This document shows, piece after piece, positions 1-9,785 of a stretch of DNA of 64,000 nucleotides. Position 1 is the first letter of the stretch. Each line of letters begins with the position of its first letter. The translations under genes were made by a program, and so were the position numbers. The notes beneath the pieces were generated by a model, which saw only the letters and a list, made by a program, of their open reading frames with translations, was not told the DNA's origin and did not search any database. Origin of the DNA: Penicillus capitatus. Lineage: Eukaryota; Chlorophyta. The stretch is taken from NCBI GenBank assembly GCA_965649825.1, contig OZ287699.1, positions 434,001-498,000 on the forward strand. The letters run 5' to 3'.

Positions 1-405
1 GCTCCAAATATCGATACAGCTGTCGGTGGATACGCAACTTACCTGACGACGCTGACCCTCTACTGTGGATTCTATATAAGAACGGACGATATGCCGGATT
101 ACTTGGTTTGGTATTCCAAGATCTCGTTCATCAAATACAGCTTTGGCGCCTTGGTCATCAATCACTTTGACTGCGAAGAGGGCAGAAATCTTAAGATCCA
201 ACCAGGAGGTAAACACTTACTTGCCTACATTGAAGAGAGCATCTAGTGTTGTGATGGTGTAGAGGGAGAAGTGTCGGCACTGGATTTTTACGCATTGGAT
301 GACGTGGATAAATTCGCCTACGCAGGATATGTCTTTCTCTTTTTTCTGGCATATGCGACGCTGGCATTTTTGGCAATGCAGTACGTGCGCCACGAAAAAC
401 GTTGA
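1..405 (+). CDS. ABCG-type transporter, C-terminal end (partial)
   Basis: The left window edge cuts this gene. Exon 1 (1-208, frame 1) encodes a hydrophobic stretch followed by YSKISFIKYSFGALVINHF, the typical last extracellular/TM region of ABCG (White-type) half transporters. An intron of 54 nt (209-262, gtaaac...gtag) restores the frame into GEVSALDFYAL, a last TM helix (AYAGYVFLFFLAYATLAFLA) and the end QYVRHEKR, stop TGA at 403-405. Without the intron the frame would meet a TAG at 244-246, so the intron is needed. ABCG proteins export lipids or xenobiotics across the plasma membrane; the substrate cannot be told. The nucleotide-binding domain lies outside the window. Confidence 0.72.
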
Positions 406-927
406 GATCGATTGGACGACAATGTTTTCGGGCGCTGATCGCTTGATGCTCCGACATGTTGGCGTGGGGATATTTTTTTGAATGCTTGATGAAGAAGTGC
501 TTGGTAATATCAGATGACTTGGATAAAAACTGTGTGCCATGCGCCATCGTCCGCGATCGAACAGAACAATGCGCAAAACTCAACCTGAGCCATCACAGGC
601 TCCGATGAGCGTCATACCACGTCTCGTTACGAACTGCGCTCGATGCCAAGAAAGCTAAGAACAGTGGATCGAGATCGATGATGGATGTCCATAGGAGATA
701 GACGATTAGCGAGCAGTGAGTCGGTCCTATGTGATCGTCACCGATCCATACGACGTATTTCGGTCAGAGGTGACGGTTAGTAATGGTCTGTGCTTTGTGA
801 ACAGTCTACAGGACGCTGCGAACTGAGGTTGTTTGTTGTATTATTTTGGAAAGATTTGATGATGCCTTGGCAAATTGATTACACGTATCTGACAATGATG
901 CAGGTATTCTGGCGTAAGGACAGATCG
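406..927. other. Intergenic region, nothing recognised
   Basis: About 520 bases between the ABCG stop and the protease signal peptide. Open frames here are short and antisense to the ABCG exon. No RNA gene, repeat or recognisable coding segment is seen. The promoter of the downstream protease presumably lies here. Confidence 0.5.
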
Positions 928-2108
928 ATGTGCGCATTCCTACACTTGGCGTTGTACGTGGTGCTGTTTGTATCGCCGTCATCGCTATGCAGTCAAGGTT
1001 GGCGACCGCCATCCGACGTCGGTTTACTGTGTGTGGCAGATTATGGCAACAGCGTCTTTCCAGCTTTATTTCGTATTATTAAGATAACAGTAAGCAAAAC
1101 GATTGCGCTCAACCACACAGTCGATTCTGCGCCGTGGTGATACAGGGAGGGGGAAGGGCTCCACGTGGACGATTTCCTTACATGTGCAGTCTCCGAGAAC
1201 GCGGCACTCGAGTCCACAAATGCGGAGCGACGCTCTTCCGACCGAATTGGATCTTGACGGCAGCGCATTGCGTGGACCCCAATCAACACGGAACCGTTGG
1301 TCTTACGCCGATCGTCTACTGCGGCATCTACAAAGTCAACAAAATCGACGATGACAAAGTGATCTCTGTGTTTCTTCAACGACGAGTCCATACCCTCTTC
1401 TGTTGTAGGTGTTCGTCACAGTGGATGCCTATATACATGAGAAATGGAGCGGCAGTGTCGGTGATGGCTATGACATTGCTGTGTTGAAATTAGATAAGGA
1501 AGCGAATCTGACGCTGCCACATCTGGGATCCGCCAATGTCCCTATGGACGATGGGACATTTTTTACCGCCACGGGATGGGGTACGACCAAAAAGGTTCTC
1601 GCCCCCAAATATTTGCACGTGACGGACGAACTTACGAAAGAATCACCTGACAAGTGCAAAGAACCGCCAGTCCACGTCGACCCTGGCAGTTGGATCTGTG
1701 CAGGAGGAAGCGGAGAAGACACATGCAGAGGCAAGCGATCGACTTTGCAAAGTTATGTGCGTTGATCAACATGCGCGCTGCATTGCAGGCGATTCGGGAG
1801 GGCCTCTTATGCTTGCAGACGCTCCAGGCATTGCTAGAAACCTCAGCGCAGGGAAACCGAAATACGATCTCATCGTCGGAATTACATCATTCGGCTACGC
1901 AGACAATGAAACCAAAGAGTGCTCCGGAGACGTACCCGCTGTCTACACAAGTGTCGATTATTTCTTGGAATGGATAAAAGAGAAAGTTTCGGATCTCCCC
2001 ACCGTGAGATGCTGCGATCGAGTGCAAAAGAAATCACCGCGTCGTATACGTAGATGCCAGAAACCGAAGATCCAGGGCATCAAAAAGTGGATGTCCCTAA
2101 ACAAATAG
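928..2108 (+). CDS. Secreted trypsin-like serine protease (S1 family)
   Basis: A likely start at 928 gives a hydrophobic signal peptide (MCAFLHLALYVVLFVSPSS). The chymotrypsin-fold domain follows in three exons, 1121-1358, 1409-1730 and 1789-2108; the link to the first exon (donor near 1020-1090) is not resolved. The catalytic triad is complete: His in NWILTAAHC (about 1250), Asp in YDIAVLKL (about 1475) and Ser in GDSGGPL (about 1790). Intron 1359-1408 is GT-AG (50 nt). Intron 1731-1788 (58 nt) starts with GCAAGC, a GC-AG intron that splits the Gly codon of the GDSGGP motif. After the protease domain a basic, Cys-containing tail of about 45 residues runs to the stop. Product: a secreted or vacuolar endopeptidase; the substrate is unknown. 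The ankyrin gene starts 88 nt downstream on the same strand. Confidence 0.82.
1731..1788 (+). other. GC-AG intron in the protease gene
   Basis: The exon ends ...TGC AGA G, then GCAAGC...TTGCAG, and the next exon begins GC GAT TCG, rebuilding C-R-G-D-S-G-G-P. The position is fixed by the invariant S1 active-site motif, so the GC donor is well supported. Confidence 0.8.
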
Positions 2109-2195
2109 AACCCAGTTCGACACAGCTCCAGATGATGACCGTGAGTCCAGTCACAGAAGAGCTCAAATGCCATCCGTCGTTGATCTGTGAAGGAA

Positions 2196-4244
2196 ATGAT
2201 GTCTGCCATTCGAAAAGACAACGCTCCCAACGTTGAAGAGCTCCTGTCGGCTGGGCTGGACGTCAATGCTGTCCAAGGAAACGGTGCCAGTATCAGGGGA
2301 TTTCCGGTGGCGGCGGGATCGACGTTGCTCTATTGGACGGCTGTGTACAACGCTTTGAAATGCGCCCTGGTGAGTGATCTTTCTGTCGAGATTGAAACGA
2401 TGACGATCCACGGAATCTATCATCGCCTCTTGTTCCATCTCAACGGCGGGATGTGTTTGTCCGAAGGTGTTGATCGATCACGGAGCAAATGTCAACGCTG
2501 TCAATAAGGATGGACAAACCCCGCTTCACGCAGCAGCATTTCGAGGACTGTTGGAGATTGTGAAGGTGACCTGTTAAGCTGATAGCTGTGTTTAAAGACG
2601 TCGCCGGATGAAGGTTCTTATCAATCACGATACTGATCTGGACATTGCGGCAGTGGATGGATGGACCCCATTACAAGGGGCGGTTCGATACAAACACGTC
2701 GACGTTGTAAAGGTGACCTCCTTGATCTTTCTGGATTTAATTGCATGACAGACAGATCGACAGGTACTCCTCGGGGGCGGCGCAAATGTGAATGTCGTTG
2801 ACAAGACGGGATGGACGCCGTTGCGCTGGGCAGCAGAAGCCGGGGACGTTGACCTCACAAGAGTACTCTTGAGCAGGACTCTCGTAGTTGATGCGTCATA
2901 CATTGTTTCGCAGATTCTGCTAGAGAACAACGCCGACGCAGATATTGGGGACAACAGCGGACGGACACCACTTCATTGGGTCACAATTGCGAAACGCGTT
3001 GAAGTCGCGAAGGTGATCTGATCGCACGCATCGTTTTCGATGACGACAGCTCGTGATCTCGAAGACAGATTCTCTTAAAGTACGGTGCCAATGTGGATGC
3101 CATCGATGCAAGTGGACGGACTCCACTTCATTGGGCAGCAGAACTTGGAAACGCGGACATCGCAAGGGTAATGCCCAGACTCCATTTCGGTGTCGATTGC
3201 ATGACATACGCATCAACAGGTCCTCATCGATCAAGGAGCTGATGTGAACACTGGCGACAATAACGGCTGGACGCCGCTTCGATGGGCAGCTAACACAGGT
3301 CGTGTCATGATCGCAGAGGTATGTGACCTTTAAGCACGTCATCTACTTTTTCCTTGTGTTTTGGCCTAGGTTCTTCTCAAAAATGGCGCTGACGCAGATA
3401 TCGCGGACAACAGCGGACGAACGCCATTGCACTGGACAGCCATTTCCAGATACCCAGAGGTCACAAAGGTCACGTCAAAGTACCCATCTGCCTCTCGCGA
3501 CAACACAGATCAATGGACAGGTCCTACTTGACGGAAATACGAATGTGGACGCTATTGATACGACCGGGCGGACAGCACTTCATTGGGCAGCTGGAAGAGG
3601 ACACGACGATGTTGCGAAAGTGAGTTCCTAACCGAGATGCGTTCTCGTTACAGAGCATCTGTATCCACAGGTCCTTCTCGACGGAGGAGCCGATGTCAAC
3701 GTTGCTGACAACAGTGGATGGACGCCGCTTCGATGGGCAGTCAGTTCTCGGCACATCGACACCACACAGGTGAAGCCGAATTCGCATCTGGTCGTGGCCG
3801 TACTGTGATCGATAGATCCTCGTTGATCACGGTGCAAATGTGGACAGCGCTGACAACAGTGGACGGACGGTTCTCAGTTGGGCAGCGATCGCCGGCTATG
3901 GCGAAATTATCAAGGTGATGTTCGAGACAGCTTCTGTTCTCCGTCGTATACAAGTCGTTCCGCAGGTTCTTGTAGATAGAGGTGCCCACTTAGACGTTAC
4001 CGATACGAGCGGACAGACGGCACTTCACTGGGCTTCGCGTTTTGGCCGCTTGGATGCTGCTACAGTAAGCACGATTCCCACATGTCGCAATTCTGATCGC
4101 ATGGCGCAGATTCTTATCGCCGCTGGGGCATCGAAAACCAAAAGAAACTACAATGGACTTACTCCTGTCCAGGTTATCTGTGTCGAAACATCTTCATGTT
4201 CTGAAGACACTCGAGCTGCTCTCCTTACCTTGTTGATGCCTTGA
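2196..4244 (+). CDS. Ankyrin-repeat protein with one repeat per exon
   Basis: Thirteen exons can be placed. Exon 1 is 2196-2369 (58 codons). Then come eleven exons of exactly 99 nt: 2467-2565, 2614-2712, 2764-2862, 2914-3012, 3069-3167, 3220-3318, 3370-3468, 3521-3619, 3671-3769, 3816-3914 and 3966-4064. The last is 4110-4244 (TGA). All introns are phase 0; apart from the first (97 nt) they are 45-56 nt. Each 99-nt exon encodes one 33-residue ankyrin repeat beginning V/I-L-L and containing DNSGxTPLHWAA-type motifs. There is no signal peptide, kinase or SOCS-type domain, so this is a stand-alone protein-binding solenoid of about 466 residues. Partner and role are unknown. The repeats differ from each other in sequence, so the exon duplications are not all recent. 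Confidence 0.9.
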
Positions 4245-4759
4245 TCGTCGCCTATATAATAATAATCTTGGGTTTTTTGTTCGGTTTCTTGTCTATATGG
4301 ACGCGTTTATTTGTCGAAATCACATAAGACTGAGGATGGGGTTTGGCTTTAAGTTTGCCAGCCATGGTTCTGGCTTATCGTTACGTCGACGTCAAAAAAT
4401 CGCGATCATCGAGTTCGCCTATCGCAAAGGAAGATTTGAAAACGGGATCATGGTATGCGAATCGTATACCGACCAACAACTCACGTCCGTTGTCCTGTCT
4501 TGATGATGATGACTGTTGACACAGACGACTTCGACATCGGCGGCTACAAGGATCGTCATCCTGTCCACTCGCGAAACATAACAGAGTCATTTTGGCAAAC
4601 GCGTGGATCGCATCCCGATGGATCACGTCGCCAACACGAGAACTATTGGGACCGAGAATGCAGCTGTCTGAGCGCATCGATGCCGGATCAAGACGAGAGT
4701 CGACAGGATATTCTACTGTCTTCTGCATAGTAGTGTCATCCACTTGTCTCCAAGAGTAA
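4245..4759 (+). other. Short unassigned stretch, possibly exons of a disrupted gene
   Basis: About 515 bases between the ankyrin stop and the frame hit by the LTR element. Open frames at 4297-4503 and 4455-4730 on the plus strand could be exons of the split gene described next, but no splice model joins them cleanly and no domain is recognised. Confidence 0.3.
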
Positions 4760-4858
4760 TCGAGAGCTGAGCATCACTTGCAACAACCTTGGCGTCCTCT
4801 AGCGAACTCTGAAGACGGTCTTCAGGAAGAAGAACAAAACGAAGGTGAACCGGTCGAG

Positions 4859-4863
4859 GCAGG
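4859..4863. repeat. Target-site duplication GCAGG (left copy)
   Basis: GCAGG lies immediately left of the 5' LTR and is repeated at 9965-9969 immediately right of the 3' LTR. This is the 5-bp signature of integrase-mediated insertion. Confidence 0.93.
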
Positions 4864-5042
4864 TGTGGACTCCTGCAGACAGTATTAAGCGATGACTCAT
4901 CATGGCACTTGTAGTCATCGCATCAACGACGTATTAGTCGCCCCTCCTGATCGGGAGGTACTTAAGGAGGGGCGTAAACAACGGAAAAGACTCTCGTTCT
5001 TTTGTAAGCAATCGTTTGTTTACAACGTCTGAAGTAATGACA
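4864..5042 (+). repeat. 5' LTR of element 1 (179 bp)
   Basis: Begins TGTGGACTCC and ends AATGACA (TG...CA). It matches 9786-9964 at 177 of 179 positions by eye. It contains a perfect 9-bp inverted repeat CGCCCCTCC (4939-4947) / GGAGGGGCG (4966-4974). Confidence 0.93.
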
Positions 5043-5363
5043 TCTGGTTTCGGAGCGAAGGAGACCGACCGGACGGTCATGGCTGTGTTGGTGGCAATCC
5101 TCCTTTATTGCGACGGAGGCGTTCAAACAGAAGCAGCGACAAACGACGATACGTCCAACGAAGGCTTGGAGATGACTGCCGGGCAGAACATGGCGGATAT
5201 AATGCGGACCATCAAGCTCTTGCGACGAGAGAACGCGGAGTTACGGGAAGACAAAGACCAGCTGTTGGGAGAGTCCATTAGACTGCGCAAACGTCTGGCT
5301 GCATGCTGTCCATGTCGCGAAGAAACGGCAGAGTCCACGACGGGGGGCCGATGGAAGTTCTAG
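5037..5363 (+). CDS. Gag-like N-terminal frame of element 1
   Basis: The first ATG (5037) lies in the last bases of the 5' LTR. The 108-residue frame carries a short hydrophobic segment (VMAVLVAILLYCDGG) followed by a leucine/charge-rich coiled-coil stretch (RTIKLLRRENAELREDKDQL) and a Cys pair, then stops at 5361-5363. Position directly after the LTR argues for the start of Gag. It stops well before the zinc-knuckle-like region, so either the gene is frame-broken or it is joined to later frames by splicing. Confidence 0.5.
   Translation: MTSGFGAKETDRTVMAVLVAILLYCDGGVQTEAATNDDTSNEGLEMTAGQNMADIMRTIKLLRRENAELREDKDQLLGESIRLRKRLAACCPCREETAESTTGGRWKF
5045..5058 (+). promoter_or_regulatory. Primer-binding site of element 1
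   Basis: TGGTTTCGGAGCGA starts two bases after the 5' LTR. The same 14 bases follow the LTR of element 2 (minus strand, 27726-27713), where they are read in a different frame. This supports a shared primer tRNA with 3' end ...CGCTCCGAAACCA rather than conserved coding. Confidence 0.8.
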
Positions 5364-5444
5364 AAGACATGGTTCTCGGCCAGCGATCACTCCAAGGCTG
5401 AAGATGCGCCGACGGCGCCGGAAGCCGCCGCGGACGAAAGCGGG

Positions 5445-5645
5445 ATGTGGCGGTCAACCTTCCATCGGATCCGAAACTCAATCGTCGACTTCATCGCAGC
5501 GGCGGCGACGGTCACAGGCACGTCGCTCCGCATCATGTGGACGATCTTCTGGCTGTGCGTGGCATTCATCGTCACAAACGTGCTCTGCCTGATGTGGCTC
5601 AAGGCGACGGTCATGTGGAAAGGATGTAAGGCCGTTGACGGGTAG
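5445..5645 (+). CDS. Possible transmembrane part of the element 1 gag region
   Basis: A short frame with a strong membrane helix (IMWTIFWLCVAFIVTNVLCL) lies between the first gag frame and pol. Element 2 Gag also has a membrane segment near its N terminus, so this is probably real element coding displaced by a frameshift or lying in another exon. Just downstream are a donor-like GTAAGG (5626) and an acceptor-like TTTACAG (ending 5776), but the phases do not join this frame to pol cleanly. Confidence 0.35.
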   Translation: MWRSTFHRIRNSIVDFIAAAATVTGTSLRIMWTIFWLCVAFIVTNVLCLMWLKATVMWKGCKAVDG

Positions 5646-5766
5646 AGGACAACGGTTGCGGCCCTGCGGACCGGACAGGCTGCCCACTTCCTGATATGAC
5701 AGCGGTCCGCAGGCGCCGAGGGTACTTAAGTGACTGGACTCGCCATGTAATCAGTCTCTGCATTGA

Positions 5767-8700
5767 CTCTTTACAGCTCCTCCGTTTCTGCACACGCGTT
5801 GGCGCGTTCGCGTCGCGCCGAAGTCCGACGAATCCCCGTCAGCCGTGGTAAAGTGGTACTTCCATCTGCCAATCTGGGTGGTGTTGGGAATAGCCGTCCA
5901 ACAGTTTATCCAACTCCTTCGACGACTGCAATGGGAAAGCGAGCCAGAAGGCAATGACGATGACCTCAGACAAGAACTCAGGGAGGTAAAGAATGCCCTG
6001 AGGGAGTTAAGGCGGGCCTCGGACGAAAAACGAGGCACCAGGGTCGACAAATCCGACACGCATGCTCGCCGACGCTCGTCCGATTCTCCCGGACCCTCTG
6101 CTTTTCCGAGAAAAGACGGAGGAACTCCGAGAGGGAAGCGATGCAAACGATGTGGGGGAGACGATCATCCGATTTGGGCCTGCCCTGCCAGGCCTAGCAA
6201 GCCCAGCGCTCCGTGTCCTATATGCCGTGGGATGCACTGGAAGGATGAGTGCCCCAAACAGCGAAAAGACAGAGCTTATGCAGCGTCCACCTGTATGGGA
6301 TCGGACATTGACGATGAGTTCAGTTTCAGAAGTGGCCGGTCCTCTCCCAGAGGAGGCGAAGTTCAGACAGATGAAGGGTGCTCTCATCAGCCGACAACGG
6401 CGGCAGTCAGTGGAACGGAAAGGGACAACGGGAGACCTCTCCTCCACGTGCAAGGGCGGATCGAAAACGAGCCTCGGGCCCGGGAGTTTCTCATTGACTC
6501 CGGGTCGTCCGCCAACTTGATCTCCAGGACGATCTGTGAAGAGATCGGGCATTCAGCGGTGCCTTGCGATGTGACTGAGGTTTACGGAGTCTCAGGAGAG
6601 GGTCTACCCGTCCTTGGGCAGACTACCCTGAACACTCACCTCGGGAGCTCAGAGAAGAAGGTGACGTACTTGGTTGTTCCCCAACTGGGGAAAACGATAC
6701 TTGGCACTCCTGCCTTACGTCAGTTTGAGTTCAGCATCAACTGCAGCGAGGAATACCTGCAGAGACCATGCGGAGAGAGACTCTTCTGCCATGCAGCCTC
6801 AAAAGATCAGCTGCAAAAAAAACTTCTAGATCTGGGGACCTCTGCCCCAGGGCCAAGAATCCAGGGGAGATCTGCCGCTTACCATACAGTGGAGATCTCC
6901 ATCCTCGGCCAAAGAAAAAAGGCGGCGCGTGTCGCAGTCGTGGGCAACCGTGCTCACTTGCCCCTCGGAAGGTCCACCGTGATGGGCCCTAAGGAAACAA
7001 AAATCCTAGTTTTACCGTTCAACGTGGTAGGAGACGGGATCCAAGGCGTGCTGCCAGTGCTACAGGTCCGTAACCTGCTAGCTTCCGTTTCCCTGTCCAA
7101 TGAAGGAACGGTCAGAGTCCAAATATATAATTCTGCCGGCGAAGCCAAATTGTTGAGTCCGAAACTCAAGGCAGCGGCAATCATCAAGACACCGGAGAGC
7201 CGATTCGACATCAGCGAGCCGGAAGCGTCTCACGAAGCAGACGAGAGCCCTTCGATGAGTCTCGTCTCGGCATCAGCACACACGGAGAAAGCCGATCTGG
7301 ATCACTTTGTGCAGAAATACCCAGCGGTATTCTCCAAAGGCATATTCGGCGTGGGCAAACCGATCGCGCGATTGAAGATATGTCACAAAGAAATCGAGTG
7401 GCTGAAAGACGTGGCAGACATTCCAAGCTGCAATAGAGGCGCTCGATACGAGACGGGGGACGTCTCCACCAAAGAAGCCGACGAAGTGCTTGCCGATATG
7501 GAGGCGCGTGGGGTGATCAGAAGAGTGAGGCCTGGTGAAAGGGTCTTTCTGAGCCCCACGATATGGGTCAGAAAGCCCAACGGGAAAGCACGCAAGACCC
7601 TCGACTTCCGGCTCTTGAATACATACTGCCGAACGTGGAAAGCTCAAATGCCGAGCGTGAGAGAGACAGTATCGTCTATACCGGCCGAGTGGGACAGGTT
7701 TACTGTCCTAGACTTAGACTGCGGGTTCTTTCACCTACAGGTTTGCGATGCCCTCCAGAAGCTATTCGGATTCGAGCACCAAGGAAAGAGGTGGACATAC
7801 AAATGCCTTCCGATGGGATGGCCATGCAGTCCTTCGCTGTTCCTTAGCCGTCTGCGCTCGGTCTTCGAGACCACCAAAGCAATCATCTATCAAGATGACA
7901 TCTTGATTGGCGGACGCGATCAAGGGGAACATGACAGCAATGTGGAAGAAGTATTAAGAGTGATGGAGGCCCACTGCCTTCACACCAATCGACAGAAGAT
8001 GCAGTTCTGTGAAAAGCAAGTGATTTTTCTGGGGTACGATGTCCGAGAATCAACGTTCAGCCTCGAGAGCTACATTCGCAAGCAATGCACCCAAGTGCCC
8101 ATATCGACGTCGAAGCATCAACTGCAGAAGATGATTGGAATACTGAACGTCTGTCGACCCACATGTCACAGACTAAGCCAGTGGCTGGAGCCCTTACAAG
8201 AAGAACTGAGTCTCCCGAGAAAGGATCGATCAGATCTGGCCACACTGCAGAGGAAGACAAGGGAAGTATGGGAACTGGTGCTGCGTAACTCGATGTCACT
8301 GCATCGACTACCAACCAATGCGACGAAGGAATCGCACCTCTACGTCGACTGGAGCGGCGTAGGAACCGGATATGCTCTGTTCTCAGGACCGATGAGCGAA
8401 GGACTGTTGATCGGAATCAACAGTCGTCGTGAAGCCAACGGCGCTGTGAGCAGCATGCTTGGAGAACTGAGAGGGCTTTGTTGGGCCCTCGAGCAAGTGA
8501 AGGTCATGACAGCGGGGACGCGAATAGTGGTGTGGACAGATTCCCAAAGCGCATACCAATGCGTAATGGGAACGCCACGAAGCCGGTCACTCCTCGACGC
8601 AAGGGTGTCTCGACTGCTCGATTGGCTTTGGACGAATTTCGAGATCCCCTCCAGACTTGAAGTGCGCTACCTTCCCGGTGCATCTAACGGGGTGGCAGAC

Positions 8701-9726
8701 GTCTTAAGCCGGTGGCCATCATTGGAAAAGGCAGCAACGACATTTCTCACAGAGCAACAGACCGAACGCCTGAGAACAGCCCACGACGGTCATTGGAACT
8801 CCCGCCGAACATGGGAGCACCTCAAAAGGGACGGAAGCACATGGCCATCGGCCCGAACGGATGTTGAAGAGTTCGTGCGAAGATGCGAGGGTTGTCAAAG
8901 GGGAGCCAGACCCCGTCTTAGAGATGAATGGAGAGGCATCGAATGTCCCGTGGCAAACCACATGTTGTTCCTCGACTTCCTAGGACCAATCAAGCTTGGA
9001 AGATATCAAAAGAAGAACAAGCATGTCTTAGCAATCGTCGACGGGCTAACCAGGTTCTGCCAGTTGACGATAACGACGCAACCAAACGAAGAAACCGTGA
9101 TCAAGACCCTCACGAGATGGTGGAATGCCACCGTGGCAAGACATGGAGGCATAGAAGCTATATTTTCAGATCAAGGCCAAGCATTTTGTGGTCGTCGATT
9201 GCGTGCCTTTTGCACCGAGCGGCAGATCACACATTACTATTCTCCCACCTATACCGCACATACGAATGGCCGTGTGGAGCGCCTTGTCGGGAACATCAAG
9301 AAAAGAGTGGAAAAGATGACCGCGAACCAAGAACTTCCGATCGACAGCAAACGCCTTGAGGATGTAATCAATGATGCCGTTCATGGCGTGACGAAATATA
9401 CGCCCAATGAGCTCTTCTGGGGCGTGACACGAAATGGAGAACAAATCGACGACGAGAGACTAAAGACATGGAGGGCAAAGGCGATCCAAAATTGCAGAAA
9501 ATCAAGGGAAGCCACTACGAGGCGAAGCCACAGAAAAATCGCAGCCTCATCGCCACCCTTAAGAACTGGAAGAAGAGTGCTGGTCTTTTACCCAGAAGCT
9601 GGCAAACCTGCAGCCTGGAGAGGTCCATACATGTTAGCAGAGAGAGTAGGAAGATGCAGATGGCGTATTCAAGGGCCAGTGAGGAATCCAGTTCACTCGA
9701 GCCGAATTAAAGAATACTATGATTGA
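5767..9726 (+). CDS. Gag C-terminus/Pol polyprotein of element 1
   Basis: Open from 5767 (after a TGA at 5764) to TGA 9724-9726, about 1,320 codons, with no in-frame ATG for the first 150 or so. In order: a hydrophobic segment, a Cys/His cluster resembling two zinc knuckles (CKRCGGDDHPIWAC and CPICRGMHWKDEC, about 6143-6255), aspartic protease motif FLIDSGSSANLI (about 6489), reverse transcriptase with LDLDCGFFHLQV and YQDD at 7888-7899, RNase H starting LYVDWSG (about 8340), an H2C2 zinc finger (H about 8779, C about 8883-8900) and integrase core Asp in LDFLGP, Asp in FSDQGQ, Glu in GRVERL. All catalytic motifs are present. YQDD replaces the more common YVDD/YIDD. Expression without an ATG implies splicing, frameshifting or decay. 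Confidence 0.88.
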   Translation, partial: LFTAPPFLHTRWRVRVAPKSDESPSAVVKWYFHLPIWVVLGIAVQQFIQLLRRLQWESEPEGNDDDLRQELREVKNALRELRRASDEKRGTRVDKSDTHARRRSSDSPGPSAFPRKDGGTPRGKRCKRCGGDDHPIWACPARPSKPSAPCPICRGMHWKDECPKQRKDRAYAASTCMGSDIDDEFSFRSGRSSPRGGEVQTDEGCSHQPTTAAVSGTERDNGRPLLHVQGRIENEPRAREFLIDSGSSANLISRTICEEIGHSAVPCDVTEVYGVSGEGLPVLGQTTLNTHLGSSEKKVTYLVVPQLGKTILGTPALRQFEFSINCSEEYLQRPCGERLFCHAASKDQLQKKLLDLGTSAPGPRIQGRSAAYHTVEISILGQRKKAARVAVVGNRAHLPLGRSTVMGPKETKILVLPFNVVGDGIQGVLPVLQVRNLLASVSLSNEGTVRVQIYNSAGEAKLLSPKLKAAAIIKTPESRFDISEPEASHEADESPSMSLVSASAHTEKADLDHFVQKYPAVFSKGIFGVGKPIARLKICHKEIEWLKDVADIPSCNRGARYETGDVSTKEADEVLADMEARGVIRRVRPGERVFLSPTIWVRKPNGKARKTLDFRLLNTYCRTWKAQMPSVRETVSSIPAEWDRFTVLDLDCGFFHLQVCDALQKLFGFEHQGKRWTYKCLPMGWPCSPSLFLSRLRSVFETTKAIIYQDDILIGGRDQGEHDSNVEEVLRVMEAHCLHTNRQKMQFCEKQVIFLGYDVRESTFSLESYIRKQCTQVPISTSKHQLQKMIGILNVCRPTCHRLSQWLEPLQEELSLPRKDRSDLATLQRKTREVWELVLRNSMSLHRLPTNATKESHLYVDWSGVGTGYALFSGPMSEGLLIGINSRREANGAVSSMLGELRGLCWALEQVKVMTAGTRIVVWTDSQSAYQCVMGTPRSRSLLDARVSRLLDWLWTNFEIPSRLEVRYLPGASNGVADVLSRWPSLEKAATTFLTEQQTERLRTAHDGHWNSRRTWEHLKRDGSTWPSARTDVEEFVRRCEGCQRGARPRLRDEWRGIECPVANHMLFLDFLGPIKLGRYQKKNKHVLAIVDGLTRFCQLTITTQPNEETVIKTLTRWWNATVARHGGIEAIFSDQGQAFCGRRLRAFCTERQITHYYSPTYTAHTNGRVERLVGNIKKRVEKMTANQELPIDSKRLEDVINDAVHGVTKYTPNELFWGVTRNGEQIDDERLKTWRAKAIQNCRKSREATTRRSHRKIAASSPPLRTGRRVLVFYPEAGKPAAWRGPYMLAERVGRCRWRIQGPVRNPVHSSRIKEYYD

Positions 9727-9785
9727 AGTGCGAAGCGAAGAATGATGGTTTTTTTGTTGTTTTCGAAGTTTGCAGCCGAAGCGTA

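Noticed and set aside
244-246. In-frame TAG in the ABCG gene, suggesting a pseudogene or a changed genetic code
   Set aside because: A 54-nt GT-AG intron (209-262) removes it with correct phase, and TAA, TAG and TGA all end other genes here.
6007-6552. 181-residue minus-strand frame
   Set aside because: It lies wholly within the element 1 polyprotein on the opposite strand; a shadow of its codon use.
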